In this document: in pieces, positions 52,843 to 61,392 of the stretch
Numbering within the stretch: the first letter of the stretch is position 1
Layout of the letters: each line of letters opens with the position of its first letter
From: Pseudomonas viciae
GTDB taxonomy: Bacteria > Pseudomonadota > Gammaproteobacteria > Pseudomonadales > Pseudomonadaceae
DNA: 64,000 nucleotides
Assembly: GCF_004786035.1 (NCBI RefSeq)
Contig: NZ_CP035088.1
Location: 3,508,001-3,572,000, forward strand
Direction of reading: 5' to 3'
Translations under genes and position numbers: made by a program
The notes under the pieces: model-generated
Told to the model about the DNA's origin: nothing
Databases searched by the model: none
Seen by the model: the letters and a program-made list of their open reading frames with translations, nothing else

Positions 52843-53742
52843 TCAGTGGGAATCCGAATCCCATAACCAATCCCACAAACCAGGCAGATGCACCGACTGG
52901 GCGGTGTCCTTGACCGTGCGCGCCAGCGCCGCGCGCTCCAGCGCCTGACGGTCATCATAGAAAGGCTTGGCGTCGGTCTTCACCCCCGTAGCTCGCGCAG
53001 CGTCGATCAGGATCTGCAGGTATTCCCGGGCATGTCGGGCGGTATAACGATTGAGGTCGTGAAAGGTGACCACCACCGGAATCACCCCATCAACCGCAGG
53101 CAACTGCCCCGCAGCGATGCGCTCACGCACTTCCGAGAGCTGGCGCGTCAGGTTGATTCGCCGTCGCGGGCTGACAGTGATACCCCAGACTTTGCCGTCA
53201 TTGGCGCTCAGGTCAGTCAGCAATACATGCAGACCGTGCTGCTGGTAGGCCGCAAAGGTACGTCTGTTGTAGCTCCAGAACGGCGGCCTCACCAAAGTCG
53301 GCGCGGCACCGGTGATCGCGGCAATATCGGCGCTCCCCCTGACGAGTGACTGCTCCAGTTCGTCAGCACTCAAAAAGCGGTGATTGGTGTGCCAATAGGT
53401 CGCCGTATGAAAACCCAGTACGTGACCTTCGCGATGCTCACGGTGCATTACCGAGCGTCCGATATCACTGTTACCGGCTCGTAACGCACGGGTCTGGACA
53501 AAAAATACCGCCTTGATCCCCGGTTGCACGGGGTTGTGTTCAAGGGCATCCAGCACGTCCAGGCTCGGGTTCCAGAAGGACGATGCGCTGGGCCCGTCAT
53601 CGAATGTCAGCAGGAAACGGATCGGGGGTTGTGACTGCAGGCTTTGCTCGGTTTTCGGGGTCAATTCGATGGGCGGGCCGATGCATCCCGACACACCGAT
53701 GGCGAGGACTGCAATAGCCAGCGCCCTGACGATGTTTTTCAT
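52843..53742 (-). CDS. Polysaccharide deacetylase-family lipoprotein
   Basis: About 299 residues. A lipobox (AIAVLAIGVSGC) marks an exported lipoprotein. The NodB-type motif LLTFDDGPS (Asp-Asp) is at residues ~43-50 and RPPFWSYN plus FHDLN near the end correspond to later family motifs. The second motif is HTATYWH, with five residues between the histidines instead of the usual three, so metal binding may differ. ATG 53742 begins right at the lipoprotein signal; the longer frame upstream lacks one. Probably modifies a cell-envelope or secreted glycan. Confidence 0.83.
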   Translation of the reverse strand: MKNIVRALAIAVLAIGVSGCIGPPIELTPKTEQSLQSQPPIRFLLTFDDGPSASSFWNPSLDVLDALEHNPVQPGIKAVFFVQTRALRAGNSDIGRSVMHREHREGHVLGFHTATYWHTNHRFLSADELEQSLVRGSADIAAITGAAPTLVRPPFWSYNRRTFAAYQQHGLHVLLTDLSANDGKVWGITVSPRRRINLTRQLSEVRERIAAGQLPAVDGVIPVVVTFHDLNRYTARHAREYLQILIDAARATGVKTDAKPFYDDRQALERAALARTVKDTAQSVHLPGLWDWLWDSDSH

Positions 53743-53958
53743 GTTTTGCCTTAATGTGATGCCGCACTGCCTTGCCTTTAATCCCTGGCCACGGTGTTGA
53801 AGCTCACCTTGGAGAAGGTTAACCGGGTTTGGTTCCTGACCGTGAGCACCGACTTGGCTGCTCTGGCTCCTGGTCTGATTTTTGACCGTCTGGATAATCC
53901 GATGGAATTTTCCGCCCGCCTCCGCATCCATCCGTATAGAACTAATTAGGGAGGATTT

Positions 53959-54213
53959 ATGGGCGGGCCATCGCTTTACATCATCGACTACGTGCTCCAT
54001 GGCGAGCCGAAGTCATTCATCATTCGCGCTGAAGTGATGAATAACTCCGAGGCTTGGCATTGGGCCAGTTGCGACGCGGGGGTCGGGCGCATACCGAAAT
54101 TCGGACGGGAAAAGGTCAAGCGGGTCTCCAAACCCCTTGCCGAAAAATACGGCATTACCGACGTACGCTGGAGAGCGAGCGTCGCGCCGTCCTGGATCAA
54201 GGAGTCCGGCTGA
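53959..54213 (+). CDS. Small conserved protein, probably DUF6555
   Basis: An 84-residue soluble protein: YIIDYVLHGEPKSFIIRAE, AWHWASCDAGVGRIP, KYGITDVRWRAS. It resembles a small single-domain family that seems restricted to pseudomonads. Start ATG behind GGGAGG. Function unknown. Confidence 0.7.
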   Translation: MGGPSLYIIDYVLHGEPKSFIIRAEVMNNSEAWHWASCDAGVGRIPKFGREKVKRVSKPLAEKYGITDVRWRASVAPSWIKESG

Positions 54214-54384
54214 CTTAAATAACCCAGTTTCCGGCGCACCGGTTGTCCAGCCGGGCGCCGAATTCTTCGACAGAACCGATATAACTCAACTACGCTTAAA
54301 CGACAGCATCACCCGCCTCTGGCGGGCTTTGTGCTGCCTTATCAACTTTGAATGCAACTCTGAATGTCTGAATGGAGGTGTGAC

Positions 54385-54615
54385 ATGTCCGAAAAAGAGT
54401 CCATCACCACGCTGCTTACCTTACTCGAATCGCGCCAGGCTAGACTCGCGGCGGCCTGCAAGGAAATCGCCGACTGGGTCGACCACCAGGGCGGGCATCC
54501 TACCGCGGTACGCATCCGCGACCGGCTCAACGACATTGATAAAGATGCTCCGTCGATCCAGAGCGCACTGACTTCGCTTAAGCCCATTGAGCGACCATTA
54601 CCCAAGTTCCGCTAA
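54385..54615 (+). CDS. Small hypothetical protein
   Basis: A 76-residue, charged, largely helical protein (LLTLLESRQARLAAACKEIA; then VRIRDRLNDIDKDAPSIQSA). The ATG at 54385 has GGAGGTG seven bases upstream, a strong ribosome site. No signal peptide or membrane segment. Family not recognised. Confidence 0.6.
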   Translation: MSEKESITTLLTLLESRQARLAAACKEIADWVDHQGGHPTAVRIRDRLNDIDKDAPSIQSALTSLKPIERPLPKFR

Positions 54616-54804
54616 CGTTAGCCAGAGACATCGCTCCCCCTGGGCTCTACCGGCTGGAAAGCCGATGGACCGAGGGCGTTCTTTGCGCCTCGATTTTGAT
54701 AAGTACCGATGCAAAGAGCCGCAGATGACGGGCGTTCGTTATGGATTAGGTGTAACCGCCCAGCCGTCGTTCAAAGAACTCGCGCCCTGGGGCGCGCGTT
54801 GCAT

Positions 54805-54990
54805 CTACAGTCGCTCATTCAGATGAGCAACCCACTGCTCATAGGCTTCATGTTGACGCTGGACCGCTTCTTCCCAGGCTGTCCCGGTCATCTGATGAAC
54901 ACAAATGAGCTTCATCATTTCAGATGTCGCCGCGTCGAGCTCCACCAGGAGCTCGTGGGATTTGATTTTGAAGTCTTCAACGGTGGTCAT
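54805..54990 (-). CDS. Small hypothetical protein
   Basis: A 61-residue acidic, helical protein (MTTVEDFKIKSHELLVELDA ... HQMTGTAWEEAVQRQHEAYE). ATG 54990 has GGGGAG upstream; a longer frame to ATG 55065 lacks a usable ribosome site. Similar small proteins occur in pseudomonads; function unknown. Confidence 0.55.
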   Translation of the reverse strand: MTTVEDFKIKSHELLVELDAATSEMMKLICVHQMTGTAWEEAVQRQHEAYEQWVAHLNERL

Positions 54991-55274
54991 CTTTTCTCTC
55001 CCCAATGCCAGGGGCTGGCCATCCACCCAATGAGCAATGGATTCATTTTTTCCAAGCTGATTCATTCCAGGCGATGACCGGTACTCCGCGCTAGGCCGGT
55101 GCTTGGCTTGATAGAACGAGCCTCAAACCAAGAATGAATTCAATCTTTACCCTCTCGTGGCGGTCGTACTGATATGACCTCGGAACAATCGCTTTTTTGA
55201 ACAAGCTGATGACGCCTGGAACAAATATTGCAGTTATATTTCAATTTAATGACAGTCACTGATTGAGCAAGCCT

Positions 55275-55637
55275 ATGAAAATTCGAGCGACCGTCATCTG
55301 CGAAGAGGATCGCCACATCCTGCTGGTCCGCAAAGCCAACAGCCGTTGGACACTGCCGGGGGGTACCGTCGAGCGCGGCGAAACCCATGCTGGGGCTGCA
55401 CTCAGAGAGCTGGCGGAAGAAACCGGATTGGGCGCCGAAGACCTGCTGTACTTGATGCGGATCAGCGACGGTGAAACCGAACACCACGTGTTCGAAGCCT
55501 CGGTCAGTGACTCAAGGGCAGCCAGGCCACAAAATGAAATCAGCGATTGCCTTTGGCATCCGCTGGATGCCATTGCCCAATTGCAGATGAAAAAAGTCAC
55601 GCGGGAGATTCTCGAGGCGTTTCGGCGGCGGTTGTGA
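55275..55637 (+). CDS. Nudix hydrolase
   Basis: A 120-residue single-domain Nudix enzyme that would hydrolyse a nucleoside diphosphate linked to another moiety. The Nudix box is GGTVERGETHAGAALRELAE followed by ETG, complete with both catalytic Glu residues. The ATG at 55275 is four codons inside a TTG-initiated frame. Substrate cannot be deduced. A strong stem-loop follows it. Confidence 0.88.
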   Translation: MKIRATVICEEDRHILLVRKANSRWTLPGGTVERGETHAGAALRELAEETGLGAEDLLYLMRISDGETEHHVFEASVSDSRAARPQNEISDCLWHPLDAIAQLQMKKVTREILEAFRRRL

Positions 55638-55675
55638 GACATAACTCTCGGCGCCGGCATGAACAATGGAGACAA

Positions 55676-55709
55676 AAAAGGTTGCATGAGAAATCTCATG
55701 CAACCTTTT
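55676..55709. terminator. Bidirectional terminator after the Nudix gene
   Basis: A perfect 15-bp stem, AAAAGGTTGCATGAG / CTCATGCAACCTTTT, with an AAAT loop. Both flanks have A/T runs, so it can stop transcription from both sides. Confidence 0.9.
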
Positions 55710-55817
55710 GTTTTTAACTCACTCGGATCTCGACACCCTTCCCGCCACCCAATAATGCGCACCCAACTCGACCCAGCTTCCATAACGCACCGGGCAAGCC
55801 TTTCTGGAGGGGTGGAT

Positions 55818-56303
55818 TCACTTTTTCTTCCAGTCGGTGCTGATCGGATTGATGACCGTATTTTTTTCCTGCGTATAGGTTCCGTTCTGCTGTGCAATCG
55901 CCTCGCCAGTATCAACAATGGCGTTTTGGATGAACACGTTTTCCGTATCACCTCGGATAAAGGTCAGCTGGTGATACGCCGTTTTGTTCCCCCAGTCTGC
56001 GGAAGGCAGGGAGATAAATTTCACGGTGTACGTCTCATCACTGTGTTGTCCCTGCAAGACATAGACACCGTAATGATTTTCTCCCTGGGAAATGATCTTA
56101 TACAGCCCGTTGCTGTAGTAATAAATTTCCGCATCGGGAAAGGGTTTCTTGTCGTACATTTTTCGATAGTGGAGCACCTGTTTAACCGTCGGCTCGCCGA
56201 AGTTCACGGCCAGCGTTTTCCCATCAGGGGACGTCGTTTCCCCTGCGCATACGGCACTGCTACTCATCAAGCCCAATAGGCTCATCGCTGCAACTGTCTT
56301 CAC
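55818..56303 (-). CDS. Exported hypothetical protein
   Basis: A 161-residue protein with a signal peptide (VKTVAAMSLLGLMSSSAVCA-GETT). The mature part is polar and rich in Tyr, with no motif I recognise (DAEIYYYSNGLYKIISQGE; FIRGDTENVFIQN). The GTG at 56303 is preceded by GGAAGAGG and gives a clean signal; the longer frame to 56465 is unlikely. Family and function unknown. Confidence 0.6.
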   Translation of the reverse strand: MKTVAAMSLLGLMSSSAVCAGETTSPDGKTLAVNFGEPTVKQVLHYRKMYDKKPFPDAEIYYYSNGLYKIISQGENHYGVYVLQGQHSDETYTVKFISLPSADWGNKTAYHQLTFIRGDTENVFIQNAIVDTGEAIAQQNGTYTQEKNTVINPISTDWKKK

Positions 56304-56548
56304 TGGATACCTCTTCCTTGGGGTTAAAGGATTAGCACACTGGACAGGTTCTGGAATCCGATAGCCGCAGCATTGCATTGCGCAGCCACCACTGTTGGCC
56401 ATACCGCCAGGCCAACTCACCTTGCTAATCTCAACGCCCATTGTAGAGACTCGTGCTGAAAACACCCGCCTTCGCCTGGGATACCGGTTGCCCTGTTACC
56501 GTGGACGCACTTTAAAAAAGTGCTCGACCTCAGGTCTCATCTTCGGCG

Positions 56549-57091
56549 CTAGCCGGAGGAAGTGCTCCACATGAAAAAGGCTCGATGCAGGAAACTGTTG
56601 AAGCGAGCGGCATCACGCCGTAGCCCTGCCTGTTGACCACCAATCAGGCACAGATGGGCCATCTGACCAATCACTTCTGCTTGGCCTGGCATACGGACCA
56701 AGCGGCGGCTCGTCTGTATCGCGAAATCCAGTCGCCTTGTGTCAACACGCTGCTGAAACTCACCTACCAACGGATCGTGCAGCGACCAGGCTCGGATGGA
56801 AACTTCCCGCCCAGGTTGTTTCTCAGCGGCAATACTCAAGTAGCGTTTCAAGATTTCGCCCGCGCTACGACCCTGCGCCGCATAAGCGAGCATGCGCTCC
56901 GTGTAGTCTTCTTCCCAAGCGGCCAGCAAGGTGCGGACGAAGTCTTCGCGATTGCGGAAATGGTGATAGAACGATCCGCGGGTCACATTCAATCGGCGCG
57001 ATAGACTCTCGGCCGAAACGCCAACATGCCCTATTTGGTCGAGAGCCTCAAAACCAGCCACGATCCAATGGTTACGAGTTAGTTTTCTCAC
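56549..57091 (-). CDS. TetR-family transcriptional regulator
   Basis: A 180-residue regulator with HTH at ~8-50 (AESLSRRLNVTRGSFYHHFR) and a helical C-terminal domain (VSIRAWSLHDPLVGEFQQRV, AHLCLIGGQQAGLRR). It is transcribed away from the DJ-1/PfpI gene that follows, with about 115 bp between the two starts, so it probably represses that gene and itself. Confidence 0.87.
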   Translation of the reverse strand: MRKLTRNHWIVAGFEALDQIGHVGVSAESLSRRLNVTRGSFYHHFRNREDFVRTLLAAWEEDYTERMLAYAAQGRSAGEILKRYLSIAAEKQPGREVSIRAWSLHDPLVGEFQQRVDTRRLDFAIQTSRRLVRMPGQAEVIGQMAHLCLIGGQQAGLRRDAARFNSFLHRAFFMWSTSSG

Positions 57092-57205
57092 CCGTTATGT
57101 CGCTCCCTATTTAGCGCCATACAGGCTGTGTATGGTGCGCAATCGATTGATACGCTGCGAACACCAGCAAAGATGGCCGTTGCGTTCTGCACGCCAGCAC
57201 TTTTC

Positions 57206-57838
57206 ATGGAGCTCGCCTTGAAGAAAATCGCTCTGATTGCTTTCGACCAATTCACTGATATCGACCTATTCCTGATGTGGGACATTCTAGGCCGCAACAC
57301 TGAGGACTGGCACGTCCGAATATTGGGTTCTCGCTCTATCGTGCGATCGGCGCACGGCCTGCCTGTTGCGGTGCACGGTCCGCTTTGCGAGGCCAATAGT
57401 GCCGACGCGGTCTTGTTCGCCAGCGGCAAGGAAGGGATACCCGCCGCACTTGCCGCCCCAGATTTCCTGCCGTCGTTTGAACTTGACTCCAGACGCCAGC
57501 GAATCGGCTCCATATGCGCCGGAGCTTTCATTCTCGAACGGCTTGGGCTGCTCAGCGGCCAAGCGACTACACACCCGGATGCACGATCGAACTTGCAAGC
57601 TCTGGGACTTGAATCCGTGGACAAGCCTCTTGTGTCCCAGGGGAACGTTGCAACCGCTGGCGGATGCCTTTCGGCACTCTATCTGGTGGGATGGCTGGTT
57701 GAATCCTGGTTCGATGTCGACAAGCGCCGTGCGACGTTGCGCCCTGTTCTGCCCGCTGGGCAGCAAGAGCTCTATGATGCCTTGATCGGGCTCAGCATCC
57801 GACAAGGAGAAGTTGGCGCCTCAACAACATCCAGTTAA
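57206..57838 (+). CDS. DJ-1/PfpI-family protein
   Basis: A 210-residue class I glutamine-amidotransferase-like protein. The nucleophile elbow is IGSICAGAFILE (Cys in CAGA) with the downstream GLLSGQATTH histidine, as in the isonitrile-hydratase/ThiJ-like branch. TTG 57218, behind GGAG, is a plausible alternative start. It lies between the divergent TetR regulator and a DUF2867 gene. The natural substrate is not known. Confidence 0.85.
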   Translation: MELALKKIALIAFDQFTDIDLFLMWDILGRNTEDWHVRILGSRSIVRSAHGLPVAVHGPLCEANSADAVLFASGKEGIPAALAAPDFLPSFELDSRRQRIGSICAGAFILERLGLLSGQATTHPDARSNLQALGLESVDKPLVSQGNVATAGGCLSALYLVGWLVESWFDVDKRRATLRPVLPAGQQELYDALIGLSIRQGEVGASTTSS

Positions 57839-57918
57839 TCCGTGCTCGCGCCATCGCCACAAGAAACGCGACATGGCATGTCGTCTAATTAGTCGTTAGA
57901 ACTCAGGAGAGATCCCCG

Positions 57919-58452
57919 ATGCCCCGAGAATTTGAGCTCATCATGTCCGTGCCAGTCCCCTCGAGGTCCGGCATCACCCACCTTTACAAGTCGATGAACC
58001 TGGCGGACGCTTTTGCAGTTCGGCTCCCTGCGGGCACATCCAGCAATCCAGACTTGCTAGCTCGATTCATCCTTTCCCACCAGCCATCCTGGATCGGATG
58101 GCTCCTGAAAGTCCGAGACACTATCGTTGTCTGTTTTGGTCTCAAGACAGCCAAACACTTGGCATCACTTGCTAATCGGATTGGCGTTTTCAAGGTCTAC
58201 AGCACGAACCAGACTGAAATCGTGTTGGGAGAGGACGACAAGCACCTCGACTTCCGGATATCGATCCTATGTTCTGGAGAGGCAGAGCCAGAAGGCAGTC
58301 GCCAACTCGTTTTTTCAACCGTGGTCCACTGCCACAACCGTCTAGGCCGGGCCTACATCTTCGTTATTGCACCCTTTCATCGCTTGGTTGTTAAGGCCAG
58401 CCTCCTGCGTGCAGCGCGCATCGGTTGGCCTCTGCAAACGTTAGACCTCTAA
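57919..58452 (+). CDS. DUF2867-domain protein
   Basis: A 177-residue protein with recognisable DUF2867 features: SWIGWLLKVRDTIVVCFGLK near the start of the domain, then the GEDDKHLDFRISILC strand and a C-terminal hydrophobic helix (YIFVIAPFHRLVVKASLLRA). It follows the DJ-1/PfpI gene by 80 bp and is probably in the same unit. Function unknown. Confidence 0.75.
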   Translation: MPREFELIMSVPVPSRSGITHLYKSMNLADAFAVRLPAGTSSNPDLLARFILSHQPSWIGWLLKVRDTIVVCFGLKTAKHLASLANRIGVFKVYSTNQTEIVLGEDDKHLDFRISILCSGEAEPEGSRQLVFSTVVHCHNRLGRAYIFVIAPFHRLVVKASLLRAARIGWPLQTLDL

Positions 58453-58715
58453 GGCTTATTGTAAGCGCACGCCCAACTCACCTTGCGTAAGTCAGGCCTC
58501 GGCAGCCGTGCCAGAAAGGTGCCACAGGCGGCAGCGCTTTTGGCCGGCCCGTTCACGCTGACGGGGCCACGCGGGTGCTGGATTTCAACGCAGATGCTCA
58601 ATGAAGGAGCCAGGAGACGCCCTTAGGCTAGCGGCATATGAAGTGGAGTATTTTTGCGGGGCAGAAACGAACAAGGGTTTACATCAGCTTTCGCTCGCAA
58701 ACCCTTGATTTTAGA

Positions 58716-58802
58716 TGGTGCCCGAAGCCGGAATCGAACCGGCACGCCCTTACGAGCGGGGGATTTTAAGTCCCATGCGTCTACCAGTTTCGCCATTCGG
58801 GC
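58716..58802 (-). tRNA. tRNA-Leu (TAA)
   Basis: An 87-nt class II tRNA read on the minus strand: GCCCGAA acceptor stem, anticodon loop CTTAAAA (TAA), variable arm, GGTTCGATTCC T-loop and encoded CCA. Confidence 0.95.
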
Positions 58803-58955
58803 GGTAGCGCGGTCAAGCTGGGTGGAACTGGCAAATATCGGATTGGCCAGTTTCGAGCCTGGTGCAGCAGAGGGAGGAATATATACATCCCACCCCGCCG
58901 AAGCAAGGAGGCCCAAGGCCTTTTCCAGACAAAACTTTTCATTGCCTCGAAAATA

Positions 58956-58992
58956 AAAAAGCTCTGTAGATCAAAGATCTACAGAGCTTTTT
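58956..58992. terminator. Perfect stem-loop terminator
   Basis: A 17-bp stem (AAAAAGCTCTGTAGATC / GATCTACAGAGCTTTTT) with an AAA loop, right beside the tRNA-Cys remnant. The intact tRNA-Cys at 61036 also has a terminator hairpin at the same place. Confidence 0.9.
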
Positions 58993-58997
58993 AAAAG

Positions 58998-59071
58998 TGG
59001 AATTCGAAGTCGGAATCGAACCGCCGTAGGTGGGATTTCAATCCATCCACTTTGTTCAGCTTTTCAATAGC
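58998..59071 (-). pseudogene. Decayed tRNA-Cys copy (likely att remnant)
   Basis: This 74-bp stretch matches the tRNA-Cys at 61036-61109 over the T-arm and anticodon arm: GAAGTCGGAATCGAACCG is identical, followed by GCGTAGGTGG versus CCGTAGGTGGG and a related anticodon stem. The acceptor stem and D-arm no longer pair. Same orientation as the intact copy, 2.0 kb away. Confidence 0.75.
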
Positions 59072-59107
59072 TTAGCATCGGAATCGTCCCGTAGGCTACA
59101 GATTTTT

Positions 59108-59430
59108 GACGGTCTATAGCAGGGTTCCATGGTCGATATCCACTGACGCCGGCGGTGGTACTGGCCGCCGACCTGGCCCGGGAATGGCTAGCTGCTTCGG
59201 CAGGATATCCTTGGCTCCGATCAGGTCGGGGTCGTTCAGGTCGCTTTGTTCCAGCAGCCGAACTGGTATGGCTTCAGGCAGAAACCGCCATAGCCCTCGC
59301 CCCACCACGAACGGTCCTTTCCGTCGAGCACGCGATAGGCCACGGAGATCTGGCCGGCGAGGCCTTCACCCTTTGTTTCACCCCACAGAGGGCGCGCCAG
59401 GCTGTCGCGCCCCTTCTCGGTTACGGTCAT
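59108..59430 (-). pseudogene. Broken cell-wall hydrolase (SleB/phage endolysin-like)
   Basis: ATG 59430 behind GGAGG opens a frame with EKGRDSLARPLWGETKGEGL, then DRSWWGEGYGGFCLKPYQFG and CWN, strongly like the SleB-type cell-wall hydrolases common in phages. The usual IRNRVN-type segment after the first block is missing, the frame stops at 59236, and related sequence (NDPDLIGAKDILPKQ) continues in another frame to about 59108. So the gene has at least one deletion and one frameshift and is not functional as read. It supports a phage origin for this 2-kb stretch. Confidence 0.6.
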
Positions 59431-59555
59431 AAGTTTCCTCCAGACAGAAGAGTCCTGTCTCAGTCGGAGCAAAAGGATTTGTCACTGTTTGTAGAAAAAG
59501 ATATCCATTCCGATACAATGCCGGCCCCATAATCCCTCCGGTGATGTCCTAACTG

Positions 59556-60635
59556 ATGACCATGCCAATCGCGCCTAATGGAACCAGAGTGTCGTATTCC
59601 TACAGAGTGGAAGCTCTGGATTGGCAGCGAGGACTACTAGCACTATCCATCATGATTTATCATCTAATGTTCTGGCATGGAGAAACAACCACTGCCTCGA
59701 GCGTTATCGGTCGCTTAGGCATTTATGCGGTATCAATGTTCTTTGTTCTTTCAGGCCTGAGCATGGCCATCGCCCATGAGCGTTACGAACTAACAATAAA
59801 AAGCTCCATTCAGTTCTATATCAGACGAATCTTTAGGATATGGCCGTTACTTTGGCTAGCTATTTTCGCAGTCACAGCCAAAAGCCTGCTACTAAAGAAC
59901 GAAGACATATCGATATATAAAATACTGTTAAATCTAACAACAGCCTTTGGCTTTATCGAGCCATCCGCATACTTGAATACAGGCGCGTGGTCAATCGGAA
60001 ATGAAATGGTGTACTACGCATTGACACCGATCATTCTTGTAATTTATCGCAGAAGCGTGACCGGAGGGAACATTCTAGCTTTGGCCTCCATCGCAATCGG
60101 GGGGGTCTACGCATTAAATCTTCTTACCCCGGCCCAACCACTTGAGCTCCAGTGGAATACATATATACACCCACTCAACAACCTATTTTTTTATGTCATG
60201 GGCGTTGCTATATACTACAATGCAAAACACCTAAAGCCACAGCTCGCACTACCAGCCGCATGCATCTTTTTATCGGCATGCATCTTTGCGATCTTCCCAA
60301 GTGGCAGCGACAACTCATCTATTGTAACGAGCCTCAACCGCCTGGTTTTTTCCTCAGCCTCGGTACTGATGGTGTTCGGTTTTTTCAAAATAACGCCAAT
60401 TCTATCGAAAACGCTATCCAGCCCCCTAGAGAGGCTGGGCATCATTACATATGGCGTTTACCTTCTGCACCCCATCGTGAACTCTGCAGTGACTATGTTA
60501 TTTGCCAGGCTCGACTGGCAACTGGGAGCACCGACAAGGATCCTTATTATTTCGCTGGCCACCATTGCAGTAGCAAACATTGCGTATGAGCTTATTGAAA
60601 AACCAATGATACGACTTGGCAAAAAATTAGCGTGA
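59556..60635 (+). CDS. Membrane acyltransferase (acyltransferase-3/OafA family)
   Basis: A 359-residue integral membrane protein with about ten helices. The family signature is at the N-terminus (YRVEALDWQRGLLALSIMIY, then HLMFWHGE with the key His) with FFVLSGLSMAIAHERY and RRIFRIWPLLWL following; the C-terminus keeps TYGVYLLHPIVNSAVTM. Such enzymes transfer acyl groups to O-antigen or other surface glycans. It is clearly richer in A+T than its neighbours and lies between the tRNA-Cys remnant and the intact tRNA-Cys, which suggests horizontal transfer; phage-borne versions change the host O-antigen. Confidence 0.88.
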   Translation: MTMPIAPNGTRVSYSYRVEALDWQRGLLALSIMIYHLMFWHGETTTASSVIGRLGIYAVSMFFVLSGLSMAIAHERYELTIKSSIQFYIRRIFRIWPLLWLAIFAVTAKSLLLKNEDISIYKILLNLTTAFGFIEPSAYLNTGAWSIGNEMVYYALTPIILVIYRRSVTGGNILALASIAIGGVYALNLLTPAQPLELQWNTYIHPLNNLFFYVMGVAIYYNAKHLKPQLALPAACIFLSACIFAIFPSGSDNSSIVTSLNRLVFSSASVLMVFGFFKITPILSKTLSSPLERLGIITYGVYLLHPIVNSAVTMLFARLDWQLGAPTRILIISLATIAVANIAYELIEKPMIRLGKKLA

Positions 60636-60999
60636 AATCGTCGCCCCGAGGGCATAAACACCTGCGGGGCATTCAACCTGCCTTAAATGCCGCAAGCTCT
60701 TCAAGCGACATCACCTCAGTGTTCTGCCCAGGCAGAGATCTGTTCAGCACACTCCCCACTCTGAACCCCGCGAGGTTTATGGAGCGCTTACTGTGCCATT
60801 ATCAGCAACGCCCACGCATGAGCCAGGCGATGTTACGCGAAGCAAGGGAAAAGGCAGTTGTTAAGGCTGCGGCCGAGGGTGACTGACTCTACGCTGAGCA
60901 CAGCTACTACTCGTCAGCTCCAATTCCAGGATATTCGACCCAAAGCAGCGAGCGAAATTGAGGAAATCACCGCACATCGCTTAGAAGCAGTCAAAAAAA
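60636..60999. other. Stretch with a short open frame, probably a gene remnant
   Basis: A frame at about 60632-60886 ends in MSQAMLREAREKAVVKAAAE, a charged helix, and a further helical fragment (PKAASEIEEITAHRLEAVKK) follows after its stop in the direction of the tRNA. No ribosome site supports the frame. It looks like debris of one or more small genes in the same island. Confidence 0.35.
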
Positions 61000-61026
61000 A
61001 ACCCGTAACTCATTGAGCTACGGGTT
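60999..61026. terminator. Terminator hairpin beside tRNA-Cys
   Basis: AAACCCGTA pairs with TACGGGTTT, with CTCA / TGAG above a one-base mismatch, A-rich on one side and T-rich on the other. It ends the minus-strand tRNA-Cys transcript. Confidence 0.8.
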
Positions 61027-61035
61027 TTTCAATAG

Positions 61036-61109
61036 TGGAGGCCGAAGTCGGAATCGAACCGGCGTAGGTGGATTTGCAATCCACTGCATAACCATTTTGC
61101 TATTCGGCC
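61036..61109 (-). tRNA. tRNA-Cys (GCA)
   Basis: A 74-nt tRNA read on the minus strand: GGCCGAA acceptor, anticodon loop ATTGCAAAT (GCA), T-loop GGTTCGATTCC, ending GGCCTCCA. Confidence 0.95.
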
Positions 61110-61392
61110 TCAAAACGCTTGATGCAATACAGCCACATCAACCGCGTACAAACCTGATCAGGAAACAGAGCACTTATGCAGCGCTATCTCCTTGAAAACA
61201 TTGAGATTTTTTACGTCCCAGTGCGTTCGATGGGCGCAATTATGGACTCATTTGCCTAAGCTGACAACCCCTTGATTTCAAAAAAAAATCGTCGATTGTT
61301 CGGCTTCCGCAGGCGCCTGCTGCATTTTTTTCTTGCTCAGATCCACACAACTGTCGGATAAGACTCAGCCTTCCGCCTCTGCGAGTCTGTCC

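Noticed and set aside
53743..54000. 86-residue N-terminal extension of the polysaccharide deacetylase
   Set aside because: Low-complexity, polar, with no signal; the lipoprotein signal starts precisely at ATG 53742, and the extension overlaps a plus-strand gene.
54137..54571. 144-codon plus-strand frame overlapping two small genes
   Set aside because: Overlaps the better-supported genes at 53959 and 54385, which have proper ribosome sites; composition is Arg/Ser-rich as in shadow frames.
58998..59071. A second functional tRNA-Cys
   Set aside because: Acceptor and D stems do not pair and the anticodon loop is altered, so it is a remnant.
60632..60886. 84-codon frame after the acyltransferase as a real gene
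   Set aside because: No ribosome site, starts inside the acyltransferase stop region and gives no recognisable family; kept only as probable debris.
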